Positions 32,936 to 41,543 of a DNA stretch of 64,000 nucleotides are shown here, one piece after another. The stretch's first letter is position 1; each line of letters starts with the position of its first letter. The position numbers and the translations under genes were made by a program. Below the pieces are notes generated by a model. That model searched no databases and was not told the DNA's origin. It worked only from the letters and a program-made list of their open reading frames with translations. Where the stretch lies: NCBI GenBank assembly GCA_965656605.1, contig CBFHLC010000001.1, positions 62,001-126,000 of the forward strand, read 5' to 3'. This DNA is from Litorivicinus sp965656605. GTDB taxonomy: Bacteria > Pseudomonadota > Gammaproteobacteria > Pseudomonadales > Litorivicinaceae.

Positions 32936-34291
32936 GTGGATTGGCGTGAGAACATTATCGATTTGATTCGGCAGACACCGACTGGGCTGTCCCGTGGCCA
33001 GATCCACGACCAGCTGAATTTTCAGATTCACGAGAAAACCCTGCAGCGCCGCTTGAATCAGCTGATTGTCGAGCAGCGCATTCAGCGAATCGGCCAGCGC
33101 AAGGGTGCTCGTTATTTGCCTTTGATCACCCATGGCCTAGACGTGGCGGAGCCCAGCACGCCGGCCTACTCGTCAGAGGCGAAAGACAGCTTGGCGTTTT
33201 TAAGAACACCTGCGTATTCACGACCACCGGTGACTTATCGGCGGGGCTGGTTGGACGACTATCAGCCCAATGAGACATTTTATCTGCCTAAACAGACGCG
33301 TGATGGCCTGCTAGCCGAGGGCCGGCGGTTTGATCAAAGCTTAGCGGCAGGCACTTATGCTCATGAGATCGCCCAAAAACTGCTGGTGGATTTGTCCTAT
33401 AACTCGAGCCGACTAGAGGGCAACACCTACTCCCAATCCGATACCCGGGAGTTGGTCAAAAACGGGATCACCGCGAAAGGAAAGGCCGATACGGAATCGG
33501 CCATGATTTTGAATCACAAAGAAGCGATCGAGTTTTTAATCGAGAACGGCTCCGACGCCGACCTCAGCAGCCTGATGATCAAAAACCTGCATCAACTGCT
33601 ATCGCAGGACTTGCTGTCTAACCCCAGCGCCTGCGGACAAATTCGCAGCATCCCCGTTCGAATCAGCCAGTCGGCCTACCTGCCCTTGGATAACCGGCAT
33701 CTGCTATCTGAGCTTTTGGAGTTGGTGCTAATCAAAGCGCGCCAGATTGAACACCCGATCGAGCAAAGCTTCTTTCTACTAATCCACCTGTCCTATTTGC
33801 AGGCATTCGAGGACGTGAACAAACGCACTTCGCGCCTGGCCTGCAATCTGCCACTGATCAAGGCCAATCTGTGCCCGCTTAGCTTTACCGATTTAGAACC
33901 CAAGGATTACACCGCCGCCTTACTGGCCGTCTACGAGCTGCAAGATGTGGCCCCGATGCGCGAGGTCTTTGCTTGGTCATATTTGCGCTCGTGTCAGGAA
34001 TACAGCGAAATCAAACAGTCGATCGGCGAGGTGGATGCATGGCGACTGCTCACCCGACGCCAGCGCAAGGCCGCAATGGGGCAGATTATTCGCGAAGGGT
34101 TAACCGGGCCTGCGATTGAAGCCGGATTGCGCACGTTCGCTCGCGATCAGGGGATCGAACAGATTGATAAATTCGTCGCCATGACCTTGCAGGATCTGGC
34201 GTTTTTACACGAGGGGGCAATTGTTGGGCTGGGCGTGACGCCATCTCAGCTGGCGCACTGGCAGGGCTTAGGCCACCCCGATCCGGTCTAG
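32936..34291 (+). CDS. Fic-family protein with N-terminal winged helix and Gln in place of the catalytic His
   Basis: A 451-residue protein. Residues 1-65 look like a winged-helix DNA-binding domain (LIRQTPTGLSRGQIHDQL, LQRRLNQLIVEQRIQRIG). The Fic domain has a class II-like internal inhibitory motif (SYNSSRLEGN, residues 154-163, with Glu161). The Fic loop is YLQAFEDVNKRTSR (287-300), where Gln289 replaces the catalytic His and Val/Lys replace the glycines of HPFxxGNGRxxR. This variant is seen in a known Fic subgroup, so canonical AMPylation is doubtful. The start is GTG. It is convergent with rfbB and not part of an operon. Confidence 0.85.
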   Translation: MDWRENIIDLIRQTPTGLSRGQIHDQLNFQIHEKTLQRRLNQLIVEQRIQRIGQRKGARYLPLITHGLDVAEPSTPAYSSEAKDSLAFLRTPAYSRPPVTYRRGWLDDYQPNETFYLPKQTRDGLLAEGRRFDQSLAAGTYAHEIAQKLLVDLSYNSSRLEGNTYSQSDTRELVKNGITAKGKADTESAMILNHKEAIEFLIENGSDADLSSLMIKNLHQLLSQDLLSNPSACGQIRSIPVRISQSAYLPLDNRHLLSELLELVLIKARQIEHPIEQSFFLLIHLSYLQAFEDVNKRTSRLACNLPLIKANLCPLSFTDLEPKDYTAALLAVYELQDVAPMREVFAWSYLRSCQEYSEIKQSIGEVDAWRLLTRRQRKAAMGQIIREGLTGPAIEAGLRTFARDQGIEQIDKFVAMTLQDLAFLHEGAIVGLGVTPSQLAHWQGLGHPDPV

Positions 34292-34305
34292 CTGATAATC
34301 CCCAC

Positions 34306-35349
34306 TCAACACCCGCTCAACACCCGCTGGCACCACGCTGAATTTTTCAGATACCACTGCACTGTTTTGCGCATACCGGTCTCGAAGGTTTCCTGCGGCG
34401 TCCAATCCAGCTGCTGCGCCATCTTGGTCGAATCAATCGCGTAACGGCGATCATGACCCGGGCGATCCTGCACATGGGTGATCAGCGAGCGGTATTCAAA
34501 GTCCGCCGGCGCCAAGTCCTGCAGGATGTCGCACAGCGTGTGGACCACATCGATGTTCCGTTTCTCGTTATGCCCACCGATGTTGTAGGTCTGGCCAACC
34601 TGACCGGCGGTCACGACCCGATACAAGGCCCGCGCATGATCCTCGACATACAGCCAGTCACGAATCTGATCGCCCTGCCCGTAGACCGGCAAGGGCTCGC
34701 CCGCCAATGCTTTGAGGATGACGTGGGGGATTAGCTTTTCAGGAAAGTGGAAGGGGCCGTAGTTGTTTGAACAGTTGGTCACCAACACTGGCAGGCCATA
34801 GGTGCGCGCCCAGGCTCGGACGAGGTGATCAGAGCCTGCTTTGCTGGCCGAATAGGGCGAGCTGGGTGCATACGCTGTCTGCTCTGTGAACAAGTGCTGA
34901 TCCGCATCGGCCTGCTCGTCAGGATGGGGCAGATCGCCGTAGACCTCGTCCGTGCTGATGTGATGAAAACGAAAGGCCGCCTGTTTAGCATCATCCAAGC
35001 GTTGCCAGTATTCGCGGGCCACCTCAAGCAAGGTAAAGGTGCCCACCACGTTGGTTTCGATAAAGGCCGCAGGCCCTTCGATTGAACGGTCCACATGGCT
35101 CTCGGCCGCCAAATGCATCACCGCATCGGGCTGATGCAGATCGAACACTCGTTGCAGCGCGGTGCGATCGCAAATATCGACCTGCTCAAAAGCATAGCGC
35201 TGCGAGTCCGCAACAGAATCCAAATTGTCCAGATTGCCGGCGTAGGTCAGCTTGTCCAAGTTCACGACACTGTCGTTGGTGTCGTTGATGATGTGCCGAA
35301 CCACCGACGAGCCGATAAAGCCGGCGCCACCGGTCACTAGAATTTTCAT
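34306..35349 (-). CDS. rfbB: dTDP-glucose 4,6-dehydratase
   Basis: A 347-residue extended short-chain dehydrogenase converting dTDP-glucose to dTDP-4-keto-6-deoxyglucose, the entry to rhamnose and other deoxysugars. It has the NAD motif VTGGAGFIGSSVVRHI (residues 5-20), LAAESHVDRSI, the active-site region HISTDEVYGDLP and YSASKAGSDHLVRAW (YxxxK), and the sugar-binding NNYGPFHFPEKLIP. All catalytic residues are present. Its usual partners rfbA, rfbC and rfbD are not in this window, so it is isolated here. It probably supplies a deoxysugar for the surface polysaccharides. Confidence 0.95.
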   Translation of the reverse strand: MKILVTGGAGFIGSSVVRHIINDTNDSVVNLDKLTYAGNLDNLDSVADSQRYAFEQVDICDRTALQRVFDLHQPDAVMHLAAESHVDRSIEGPAAFIETNVVGTFTLLEVAREYWQRLDDAKQAAFRFHHISTDEVYGDLPHPDEQADADQHLFTEQTAYAPSSPYSASKAGSDHLVRAWARTYGLPVLVTNCSNNYGPFHFPEKLIPHVILKALAGEPLPVYGQGDQIRDWLYVEDHARALYRVVTAGQVGQTYNIGGHNEKRNIDVVHTLCDILQDLAPADFEYRSLITHVQDRPGHDRRYAIDSTKMAQQLDWTPQETFETGMRKTVQWYLKNSAWCQRVLSGC

Positions 35350-35406
35350 GGATTAATCTCGTTCTGAATGGCTTTTTTGAAGTCTATCGGAAGTGTTGCG
35401 TCGGCG

Positions 35407-37143
35407 TTAATCTAACGACGGGGTCACGCGGCCCACCTCGGCCAGTGTGGTCAGACCCGCGGCGACCCGCCTGGCACCGGCCACACGCAGGGGGCTCATC
35501 CCGCCTTTCCAGGCCTGGGCGCGCCAGTGCTCAAGCGAAGTGTCGGCCTGGATCCCCTGCCGCAACGCATCGTCTAACTCTAAAATCTCGTACACCCCGG
35601 CCCGTCCGTTGTAGCCAGTGTCCCGGCAGTGCTCGCAACCGATTGCCTGATAGGTTTGTGCGGGTGCTGGGGCATTAAAGGGCGCAATGAACTCACTCCA
35701 CGCCTGCTGATCGGTATCGGTGGGCTGTTTGCAGTGCGAACACAGGGTTCGGGTTAACCGCTGGGCCATCACTCCAATTAAGGTCGCCCGTAGCAGGTAG
35801 GCCGGCACGCCTAGCTCGAGCAATCGCGTGATCGCACTCGGGGCGTCGTTGGTGTGCAGGGTGCTGACCACCAAATGGCCGGTTAATGCCGCCTGCACCG
35901 CCATGTCGGCCGTTTCACGATCGCGAATCTCGCCGACCATAATGATGTCGGGGTCCTGACGCAGCAGGGATTTCATGCCCGCCGCAAAATCCAGCCCGAT
36001 GCCATGTTGAACCTGCACCTGGTTAAAAGCCGGTTCAATCAACTCGATCGGATCCTCGATCGTGCACAAATTGACCTCGTCACTGGCCAGCTCGCGCAGC
36101 GTCGAATACAGCGTGGTGGTTTTGCCCGAACCCGTGGGCCCGGTGACCAGGACAATGCCCTCGTTACAACCGGTCATGCGCCGCCACGTCTGTAAATCCT
36201 GCGCACTGAATCCCAACGCACTGAAGTCTTTTTGCAGCACTTCGGGATCAAAAATACGGGCCACCAGCTTTTCACCAAAGGCAGTGGGCAGAGTCGATAA
36301 ACGCAGTTCCACCTCGCGCCCAGCGGGGCTACGAGTCTTTAGGCGGCCATCCTGCGGCTGACGCTTTTCAGCCACATCCATCCGGCCCAGTGCTTTGAAG
36401 CGACTGACCATGGCCGCGCCAATCTGCGCCGGCATTTTATATACGCTGTGTAGGACGCCATCGATGCGCAGGCGGACGTTGGCTTGCTCACGACGAGGCT
36501 CGATATGAATGTCGCTGGCGCGCTGCTCAAAGGCATATCGCAGCACCCAATCGACCACCTCGACAATCGACTGATCGTCCGCGCTTGGACGGGCATCGGA
36601 CAGATCCAGCAGCTGTTCCAGATCAGATAGCCGCTGGGCGTCACCCTTTTGGATCGCCGCGCCGATGGACTGGGACAGGCTGTAGAACTCATCACGGTGA
36701 CGCGCAATCTCAGAAGGTGGCGCCAGAACACGAATCACGCGGCGTTTACTGACTTGCTCCAGCCCCGCAATCCAGCGGGTATCGGCAGGATCGACCACCG
36801 CCACCGTCACCGAATCGGCGGTCAGCTCGAGCGCTAAAATGTTGTGGCTTTGTGCGAAGCCCGCGCTCATGACCTGCGTGACGCTGGCCACATCGGTGTT
36901 CAGCGGATCAATGCGCTGGAAAACCCAACCAATTTGCTGGGCATACCAGCGGGTAAAACGGGCCTCGTCCCAGCGCTGGCCCTGTACATCGGTCAAGTCC
37001 GAGCTTCCTAAGGCCTGTAACGCAGGCAGGTGGCGCGGCATTTTGGGGGCCGCTTCATTCAGGACGGATTGATCGAACACCCCTTGTTCCACCAAGGCGT
37101 TTTGGAGTTGCGGAAGTTCGAGTGCAGGGGCCAGTTCAGACAT
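35407..37143 (-). CDS. GspE/PilB-type secretion or pilus assembly ATPase
   Basis: A 578-residue hexameric ATPase. An N-terminal MshEN-like region (to about 150) is followed by the ATPase: Walker A GPTGSGKT (335-342), Asp box LCTIEDPIE, Walker B IIMVGEIRDRETAD and the His box HLVVSTLHTND. A zinc-binding four-Cys module follows, with CSHC and CEHC. Such enzymes power type II secretion or type IV pilus extension. No other secretion or pilus genes are near, so the choice between GspE and PilB is open. It is divergent from the antitoxin gene at 37246. Confidence 0.88.
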   Translation of the reverse strand: MSELAPALELPQLQNALVEQGVFDQSVLNEAAPKMPRHLPALQALGSSDLTDVQGQRWDEARFTRWYAQQIGWVFQRIDPLNTDVASVTQVMSAGFAQSHNILALELTADSVTVAVVDPADTRWIAGLEQVSKRRVIRVLAPPSEIARHRDEFYSLSQSIGAAIQKGDAQRLSDLEQLLDLSDARPSADDQSIVEVVDWVLRYAFEQRASDIHIEPRREQANVRLRIDGVLHSVYKMPAQIGAAMVSRFKALGRMDVAEKRQPQDGRLKTRSPAGREVELRLSTLPTAFGEKLVARIFDPEVLQKDFSALGFSAQDLQTWRRMTGCNEGIVLVTGPTGSGKTTTLYSTLRELASDEVNLCTIEDPIELIEPAFNQVQVQHGIGLDFAAGMKSLLRQDPDIIMVGEIRDRETADMAVQAALTGHLVVSTLHTNDAPSAITRLLELGVPAYLLRATLIGVMAQRLTRTLCSHCKQPTDTDQQAWSEFIAPFNAPAPAQTYQAIGCEHCRDTGYNGRAGVYEILELDDALRQGIQADTSLEHWRAQAWKGGMSPLRVAGARRVAAGLTTLAEVGRVTPSLD

Positions 37144-37245
37144 GCCTGAAGTATGGATCAGATTAAAGAGTTTGCTTGGGAGGTTGGACCGATGGGACGA
37201 GGGGCGTACGTTTTCACAATAACTAACAAATTGAGGTTACATCCG

Positions 37246-37476
37246 ATGCGGACGACTCCAGCACACAACATCGCGCAGGCTATCGCAAATGTTGAACAAG
37301 ACGATCAACCCACCTTGGTCACTAGCGAGCGGGGCAATGCCATTTTAATCAGCCAATCCCACTGGGAGAGCCTTCAAGAGACGCTGTATTTGAATTCCAT
37401 TCCGGGATTGGCCGAGTCTGTTCAGCAGGCCGCGGCAGAGCCGATCGAGAACGATTCGAGTCGACTGCCTTGGTAA
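37246..37476 (+). CDS. Phd/YefM-family antitoxin
   Basis: A 76-residue protein of the YefM/Phd antitoxin type. It shows NIAQAIANVEQDDQPTLVTS, then the hallmark ERGNAILISQSHWESLQETLYLNSIPG (residues about 28-54), the N-terminal DNA-binding and dimer fold. The C-terminal tail is acidic and flexible, where such proteins bind a toxin. I chose the Met at 37246, which has GAGG upstream. The usual RelE/YoeB toxin is absent; the next gene, 13 bases on, is a DUF2442 protein. Confidence 0.82.
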   Translation: MRTTPAHNIAQAIANVEQDDQPTLVTSERGNAILISQSHWESLQETLYLNSIPGLAESVQQAAAEPIENDSSRLPW

Positions 37477-37489
37477 GGAGCCCAAAACT

Positions 37490-37738
37490 ATGCAACCTAT
37501 GACCCGAGTCACTGAACTCGAGCATGCCGGTGGCTGTCGCCTAAGTCTTACTTTTAGTGAAGGCACATCAGGTACAGTTGATCTAAGTGCGGTTTTAACC
37601 GGACCCACTGTCGCGGGCCTCAAAGATCCCGATTTTTTCAGCAAAGCCATGATTGGGCCCAGCGGCGAGATTGAATGGCCCGGCGACATTCATTTTGATG
37701 CCGAGGGTGTTCGTCGCCTATTACGCGAGCAACGCTAA
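37490..37738 (+). CDS. DUF2442 domain protein
   Basis: An 82-residue protein matching the DUF2442 pattern: an N-terminal strand pair (RLSLTFSEGTSGTVDLSAVL), then GLKDPDFFSKAMIGPSGEIEWPGDIHFDAEGVRRL. The function of the family is not established to my knowledge; members often accompany DUF4160 proteins in toxin-antitoxin-like pairs. Here it follows a YefM-like antitoxin gene by 13 bases, so the two form one transcription unit. It overlaps the convergent CYTH gene by 4 bases. Confidence 0.78.
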   Translation: MQPMTRVTELEHAGGCRLSLTFSEGTSGTVDLSAVLTGPTVAGLKDPDFFSKAMIGPSGEIEWPGDIHFDAEGVRRLLREQR

Positions 37739-38451
37739 CCCATCTGCTCCAAACACAACCCAGCCACATTGGCATTGCGCTGTTGGATTCGCTCCAGCAC
37801 CGCCGGTGAAATCTGTGCAGCACACCGCTCGGCCTGCTGCCAGTTAGGCCCTTTGATCCGATCCAATGCGCGGCCCAATCCGTCCAAGTCAGAGCGATCC
37901 GCAGGGGACTTGCGCCCTGCCAACAAATGGCCACGCTCGGCCTTAGAGATCGATCCGATATAACAAGGAAATGCTGCGGCCAGCTCGGCCGCAAGCGCCA
38001 ACACGTCAGTCCAAGTGGCATCCACCGCTTCAATTTCGATCTCGGCAATGGGACTGGCGGCCTCACCTACGCGAACCAACCCCTGATCCAACACGACTTC
38101 ACATCCCTGAGCGTGCCAAACCTGCCGCGTTACCTCGTTTGACGACACCGCCTGCAATGGCCCCACGGGTATCGGCAACAGCGTGGCATCAATCGAGAAC
38201 TCTGCCCGCGGCCAATTCCATTCCTTGCGAACCACCACACCCGATTGATCCGGCGCAGGACCCTTCAGCGTTTGTTCAATCGACGCACCATTGCGACGCA
38301 GGCGCAAACCGTATCCGTTGGCGGCCAATGCCTGATCTGCGGTATCAAAATAGGTATTCACCAAATGGCGGATCTGCACGCTCGAGCCCAACATCGGTGT
38401 CAAATCGGGCACATCACCCAGCCAGCACAGCTTTATTTCTTGTTCAATCAT
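37735..38451 (-). CDS. CYTH domain protein (triphosphate-processing fold)
   Basis: A 238-residue protein with the CYTH triphosphate tunnel fold. The N-terminal EQEIKLCWLG is the ExExK-type signature; later NTYFDTADQALAANGYGLRLRRNG and GVVVRKEWNWP supply the basic residues that bind triphosphate, and the acidic IAEIEIEAVDA closes the tunnel. Relatives hydrolyse inorganic triphosphate or thiamine triphosphate; the C-terminal part is not a full CHAD domain. The substrate is unknown. It is divergent from argA. Confidence 0.85.
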   Translation of the reverse strand: MIEQEIKLCWLGDVPDLTPMLGSSVQIRHLVNTYFDTADQALAANGYGLRLRRNGASIEQTLKGPAPDQSGVVVRKEWNWPRAEFSIDATLLPIPVGPLQAVSSNEVTRQVWHAQGCEVVLDQGLVRVGEAASPIAEIEIEAVDATWTDVLALAAELAAAFPCYIGSISKAERGHLLAGRKSPADRSDLDGLGRALDRIKGPNWQQAERCAAQISPAVLERIQQRNANVAGLCLEQMG

Positions 38452-38506
38452 GTCGCCAGCTTACACAGCACTTGCCGATCCTGCCCCAATTCCCGAGTAT
38501 GGGGGG

Positions 38507-39781
38507 ATGAATTCGCAGGACTTTCGCGCGATCGCGCCCTACATCCACGCCCATCGCAACAAGCGCGTGGTCATTATGCTGCCTGGCGAGGCGATCGGTG
38601 CGGCCGACAGCCTGATTGCCGACGTCGCATTGCTGCACGCGTTGGGCCTGAACATCGTTTTGGTGCACGGCTATCGCCCGCAATTGGATGCGTTGATGGC
38701 GCAAAACGGTCTGCGTCCGGAATTCCATAATCAGCGCCGCATTACCCCCGCCGATGCTCAACCCCATGTGCTGGCTGCCGCCGGTGCCACCCGTTTGCAA
38801 CTCGAGGCCGCGTTATCCCAAGGCCTGCCCAACACGCCCATGGCGCATGCCAAGATTCGGGTCGTCAGCGGCAACTTTGTTCAGGCGCGTCCCTTGGGCG
38901 TAATGGATGGAGTCGATATGCAGCACACCGGCACGGTGCGTTCGGTGGATCGTCGTGCGATCGAGCGACACTTAGCCGCCAACGATCTGGTGTTGGTCAG
39001 CTGCCTGGGCCACTCAGCCACCGGCGAGATGTTCAATTTGCGCCTGCACGAAGTCGCGCAAAAGCTTGCGATCAACCTAGAGGCCGACAAGCTGATCGTT
39101 CTGGGCAAACACTGGCCCGCCCAATTTGCAGGCGAGCTGCTGCGTGAAATTGCAGCCGGCGAATTGCTATCTGCCCTGCCCGATCGCGAGGGTCCCAACG
39201 AGATTTTGGGATTGGCCGGGGATACCTGTCAGGCCGGAGTCGAGCGCGTTCACTTATTAAATTGGCGTCAAGATGGCGTGCTGCTAGACGAGCTACTAAC
39301 CCGCGACGGTGTTGGCACGCTGGTCTACCGCACTGCCTATGAGCGGCTGCGCCAGGCGACTGCCGCAGATATTGGCAACCTGATGGACTTGCTCAAACCG
39401 ATGGAGCAGGCCGGCTGGTTGGTCAAACGCGAGCCCGAACGTTTAGAGACCGAAGTCAGCAACTTCTATGTGGTCGAGCGTGACGGATCGCTGATTGGGT
39501 GTGCCGCGCTGTACGCGCTGGACGATCATCATGCCGAAATCGCCTGCGTTGCGGTGCATCCGGATTACCAAGGCGGGGATCTGGGTGATAATCTGTTGGC
39601 CAGATTGGAGCGTGAAGCTCGCAGCCGAGGCATCCAACAAGTGTGGGTGCTGACCACGGTGGCTGAGCACTGGTTCCAAGAGCAGGGATTCAAACCGGCG
39701 CAGGTCGCGGATTTACCCGACTCACGCCAAGCGCTGTACAACTATCAGCGCGCCTCAAAAGTCTTAACAAAACCCTTATAG
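38507..39781 (+). CDS. argA: N-acetylglutamate synthase
   Basis: A 424-residue enzyme for the first step of arginine synthesis. An N-terminal amino-acid-kinase-like regulatory domain (to about residue 275; IVLVHGYRPQLDALMAQNGL, LVSCLGHSATGEMFNL) is joined to a C-terminal GNAT acetyltransferase domain (about 290-424; IACVAVHPDYQGGDLGDNLL, the acetyl-CoA loop). I chose the Met at 38507, typical of family N-termini; the frame is open to 38450. The ilvD start follows after 7 bases, so the two are co-transcribed. argD is also in this window. Confidence 0.94.
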   Translation: MNSQDFRAIAPYIHAHRNKRVVIMLPGEAIGAADSLIADVALLHALGLNIVLVHGYRPQLDALMAQNGLRPEFHNQRRITPADAQPHVLAAAGATRLQLEAALSQGLPNTPMAHAKIRVVSGNFVQARPLGVMDGVDMQHTGTVRSVDRRAIERHLAANDLVLVSCLGHSATGEMFNLRLHEVAQKLAINLEADKLIVLGKHWPAQFAGELLREIAAGELLSALPDREGPNEILGLAGDTCQAGVERVHLLNWRQDGVLLDELLTRDGVGTLVYRTAYERLRQATAADIGNLMDLLKPMEQAGWLVKREPERLETEVSNFYVVERDGSLIGCAALYALDDHHAEIACVAVHPDYQGGDLGDNLLARLEREARSRGIQQVWVLTTVAEHWFQEQGFKPAQVADLPDSRQALYNYQRASKVLTKPL

Positions 39782-39788
39782 GATCACT

Positions 39789-41468
39789 ATGAGCGATAAC
39801 AAACGTAAGTACTCGTCGATCATCGTCGACGGCGTCCCCCAGGCCCCCAGCCGCGCCATGTTGCGTGCGGTCGGCTTTGAAGACGACGATTTCAAAAAGC
39901 CCCAGGTCGGCGTTGCCAGCACCTGGAGCATGGTCACGCCCTGCAACATGCACATCAACGACTTGGCAGGCGAGGCGGTCAAAGGTATCGATGGCGCCGG
40001 CGGTAAAGGCGTTTTGTTTAACACCATCACCGTGTCTGACGGCATCAGCATGGGCACCCCAGGCATGCGTTACAGCCTGGTCAGCCGCGAAGTGATCGCC
40101 GACTCGATCGAGACGGTCACCGGCGGCCAGGGCTTTGATGGCATCGTGACCATCGGCGGTTGTGACAAAAACATGCCCGGCTGCGTCATGGCAATGGCTC
40201 GTCTGGATCGTCCCAGCGTGTTCGTCTACGGCGGCACCATCAAACCCGGCGAGCAGCGTCGCGACATCGTCAGCGTATTTGAAGCAGTCGGCGCCCACGC
40301 CGGCGGCAAGATCGACGACCAAGAACTGATTGCTGTCGAGAAAACAGCGATTCCCGGCCCCGGCTCGTGTGGCGGCATGTACACCGCCAACACCATGGCC
40401 AGTGCGATTGAAGCGATGGGCTTGTCACTGCCCAACTCGTCGGCACAAGAAGCGGTCTCGGGCGACAAGCTGGTGGATTGCCAGCGCGCAGGTGAAGCGG
40501 TTCTGAACCTGATCGAAAAAGACATCAAGCCCAGCGACATTCTGTGCAAAAAGGCAATGGAAAACGCGATCACCGTGGTGATTGCACTGGGCGGATCGAC
40601 CAACGCGGTGTTGCACCTGTTGGCGATCGCACACGAAGCCGACATTGAGTTGTCACTCGAAGACTTCACCCGCATCGGCAAGCGCGTCCCGGTACTGGCC
40701 GACGTGAAGCCATCCGGCCGCTATCTGATGAGCGAGCTGATCGCGATTGGTGGCATCCAGCCGGTCATGAAGACCTTGCTAGATGCCGGCCTGCTGCACG
40801 GCGATGTGATGACCGTCACCGGCAAAACCATGGCCGAGAACTTGGCAGAAGTTAAGCCGTATCCCGCCGAGCAGGACATCGTCCGCGCGCTGGACAACCC
40901 CATCAAAGCCGACAGCCACCTGCGTGTGTTGTACGGCAACCTGGCGACCGACGGCGCAATGGCCAAGATCACAGGCAAAGAAGGCACCGACTTCACCGGT
41001 ACCGCCAAGTGCTTTGATTCAGAAGAAGAGTCACTGGCCGCTATCCTGAACGGCGAGATCGTCGCAGGTGACGTGGTTGTGATTCGTTACGAAGGCCCCG
41101 TCGGCGGCCCGGGTATGCGCGAGATGTTATCGCCCACCGGTGCCATCATGGGCAAAGGTCTGGGCGACAGCGTCGCACTGATCACCGACGGTCGCTTCTC
41201 GGGTGGTTCGCACGGTTTCGTGATTGGTCACATCACGCCTGAAGCGGCGACTGGCGGCACCATCGCGCTGGTTCAAAACGGTGACAAGATCACCATTGAT
41301 GCGGTCAACAACACCATCAATGTCGACGTCAGCGATGAAGAGTTGGCCGAGCGTCGTAAAGGCTGGAAGATGACCAAAGAGCGTCCGCGCAAAGGCATGT
41401 TGGCCAAGTTCGCAGCCCTGGCTGCGCCGGCCAGCCAAGGTGCAGTGACTACGCCTAAGTTCGACTGA
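39789..41468 (+). CDS. ilvD: Dihydroxy-acid dehydratase
   Basis: A 559-residue iron-sulfur dehydratase of the branched-chain amino acid pathway, converting dihydroxy acids to keto acids in the cytoplasm. The Cys cluster ligands lie in STWSMVTPCNMHINDLA and TIGGCDKNMPGCVMAMARL, and the GPGSCGGMYTANTM segment gives the third. The C-terminal DGRFSGGSHGFVIGHITPEA is the family signature. The start has AGGATCACT-ATG spacing. It is the second gene after argA and is closed by a strong terminator at 41491-41513. Confidence 0.97.
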   Translation: MSDNKRKYSSIIVDGVPQAPSRAMLRAVGFEDDDFKKPQVGVASTWSMVTPCNMHINDLAGEAVKGIDGAGGKGVLFNTITVSDGISMGTPGMRYSLVSREVIADSIETVTGGQGFDGIVTIGGCDKNMPGCVMAMARLDRPSVFVYGGTIKPGEQRRDIVSVFEAVGAHAGGKIDDQELIAVEKTAIPGPGSCGGMYTANTMASAIEAMGLSLPNSSAQEAVSGDKLVDCQRAGEAVLNLIEKDIKPSDILCKKAMENAITVVIALGGSTNAVLHLLAIAHEADIELSLEDFTRIGKRVPVLADVKPSGRYLMSELIAIGGIQPVMKTLLDAGLLHGDVMTVTGKTMAENLAEVKPYPAEQDIVRALDNPIKADSHLRVLYGNLATDGAMAKITGKEGTDFTGTAKCFDSEEESLAAILNGEIVAGDVVVIRYEGPVGGPGMREMLSPTGAIMGKGLGDSVALITDGRFSGGSHGFVIGHITPEAATGGTIALVQNGDKITIDAVNNTINVDVSDEELAERRKGWKMTKERPRKGMLAKFAALAAPASQGAVTTPKFD

Positions 41469-41490
41469 AAAGTTGAGTGGTAGGTGAGAG

Positions 41491-41513
41491 GGGGAGCTTA
41501 GGCTCCCCTTTTT
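41491..41513 (+). terminator. Rho-independent terminator after ilvD
   Basis: GGGGAGC-TTAG-GCTCCCC forms a perfect 7-bp stem with a 4-base loop, immediately followed by TTTTT. It begins 23 bases after the ilvD stop and ends the argA-ilvD transcript. Confidence 0.9.
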
Positions 41514-41543
41514 GTTGGCGCGAAAAAATTACTGGCCTGCTCT

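Noticed and set aside
35095..35340. Open frames antisense to rfbB
   Set aside because: The opposite strand has a full, conserved dehydratase; these are shadows.
39690..40322. A 210-codon open frame antisense to ilvD
   Set aside because: ilvD is fully conserved across it; the antisense translation is a shadow.
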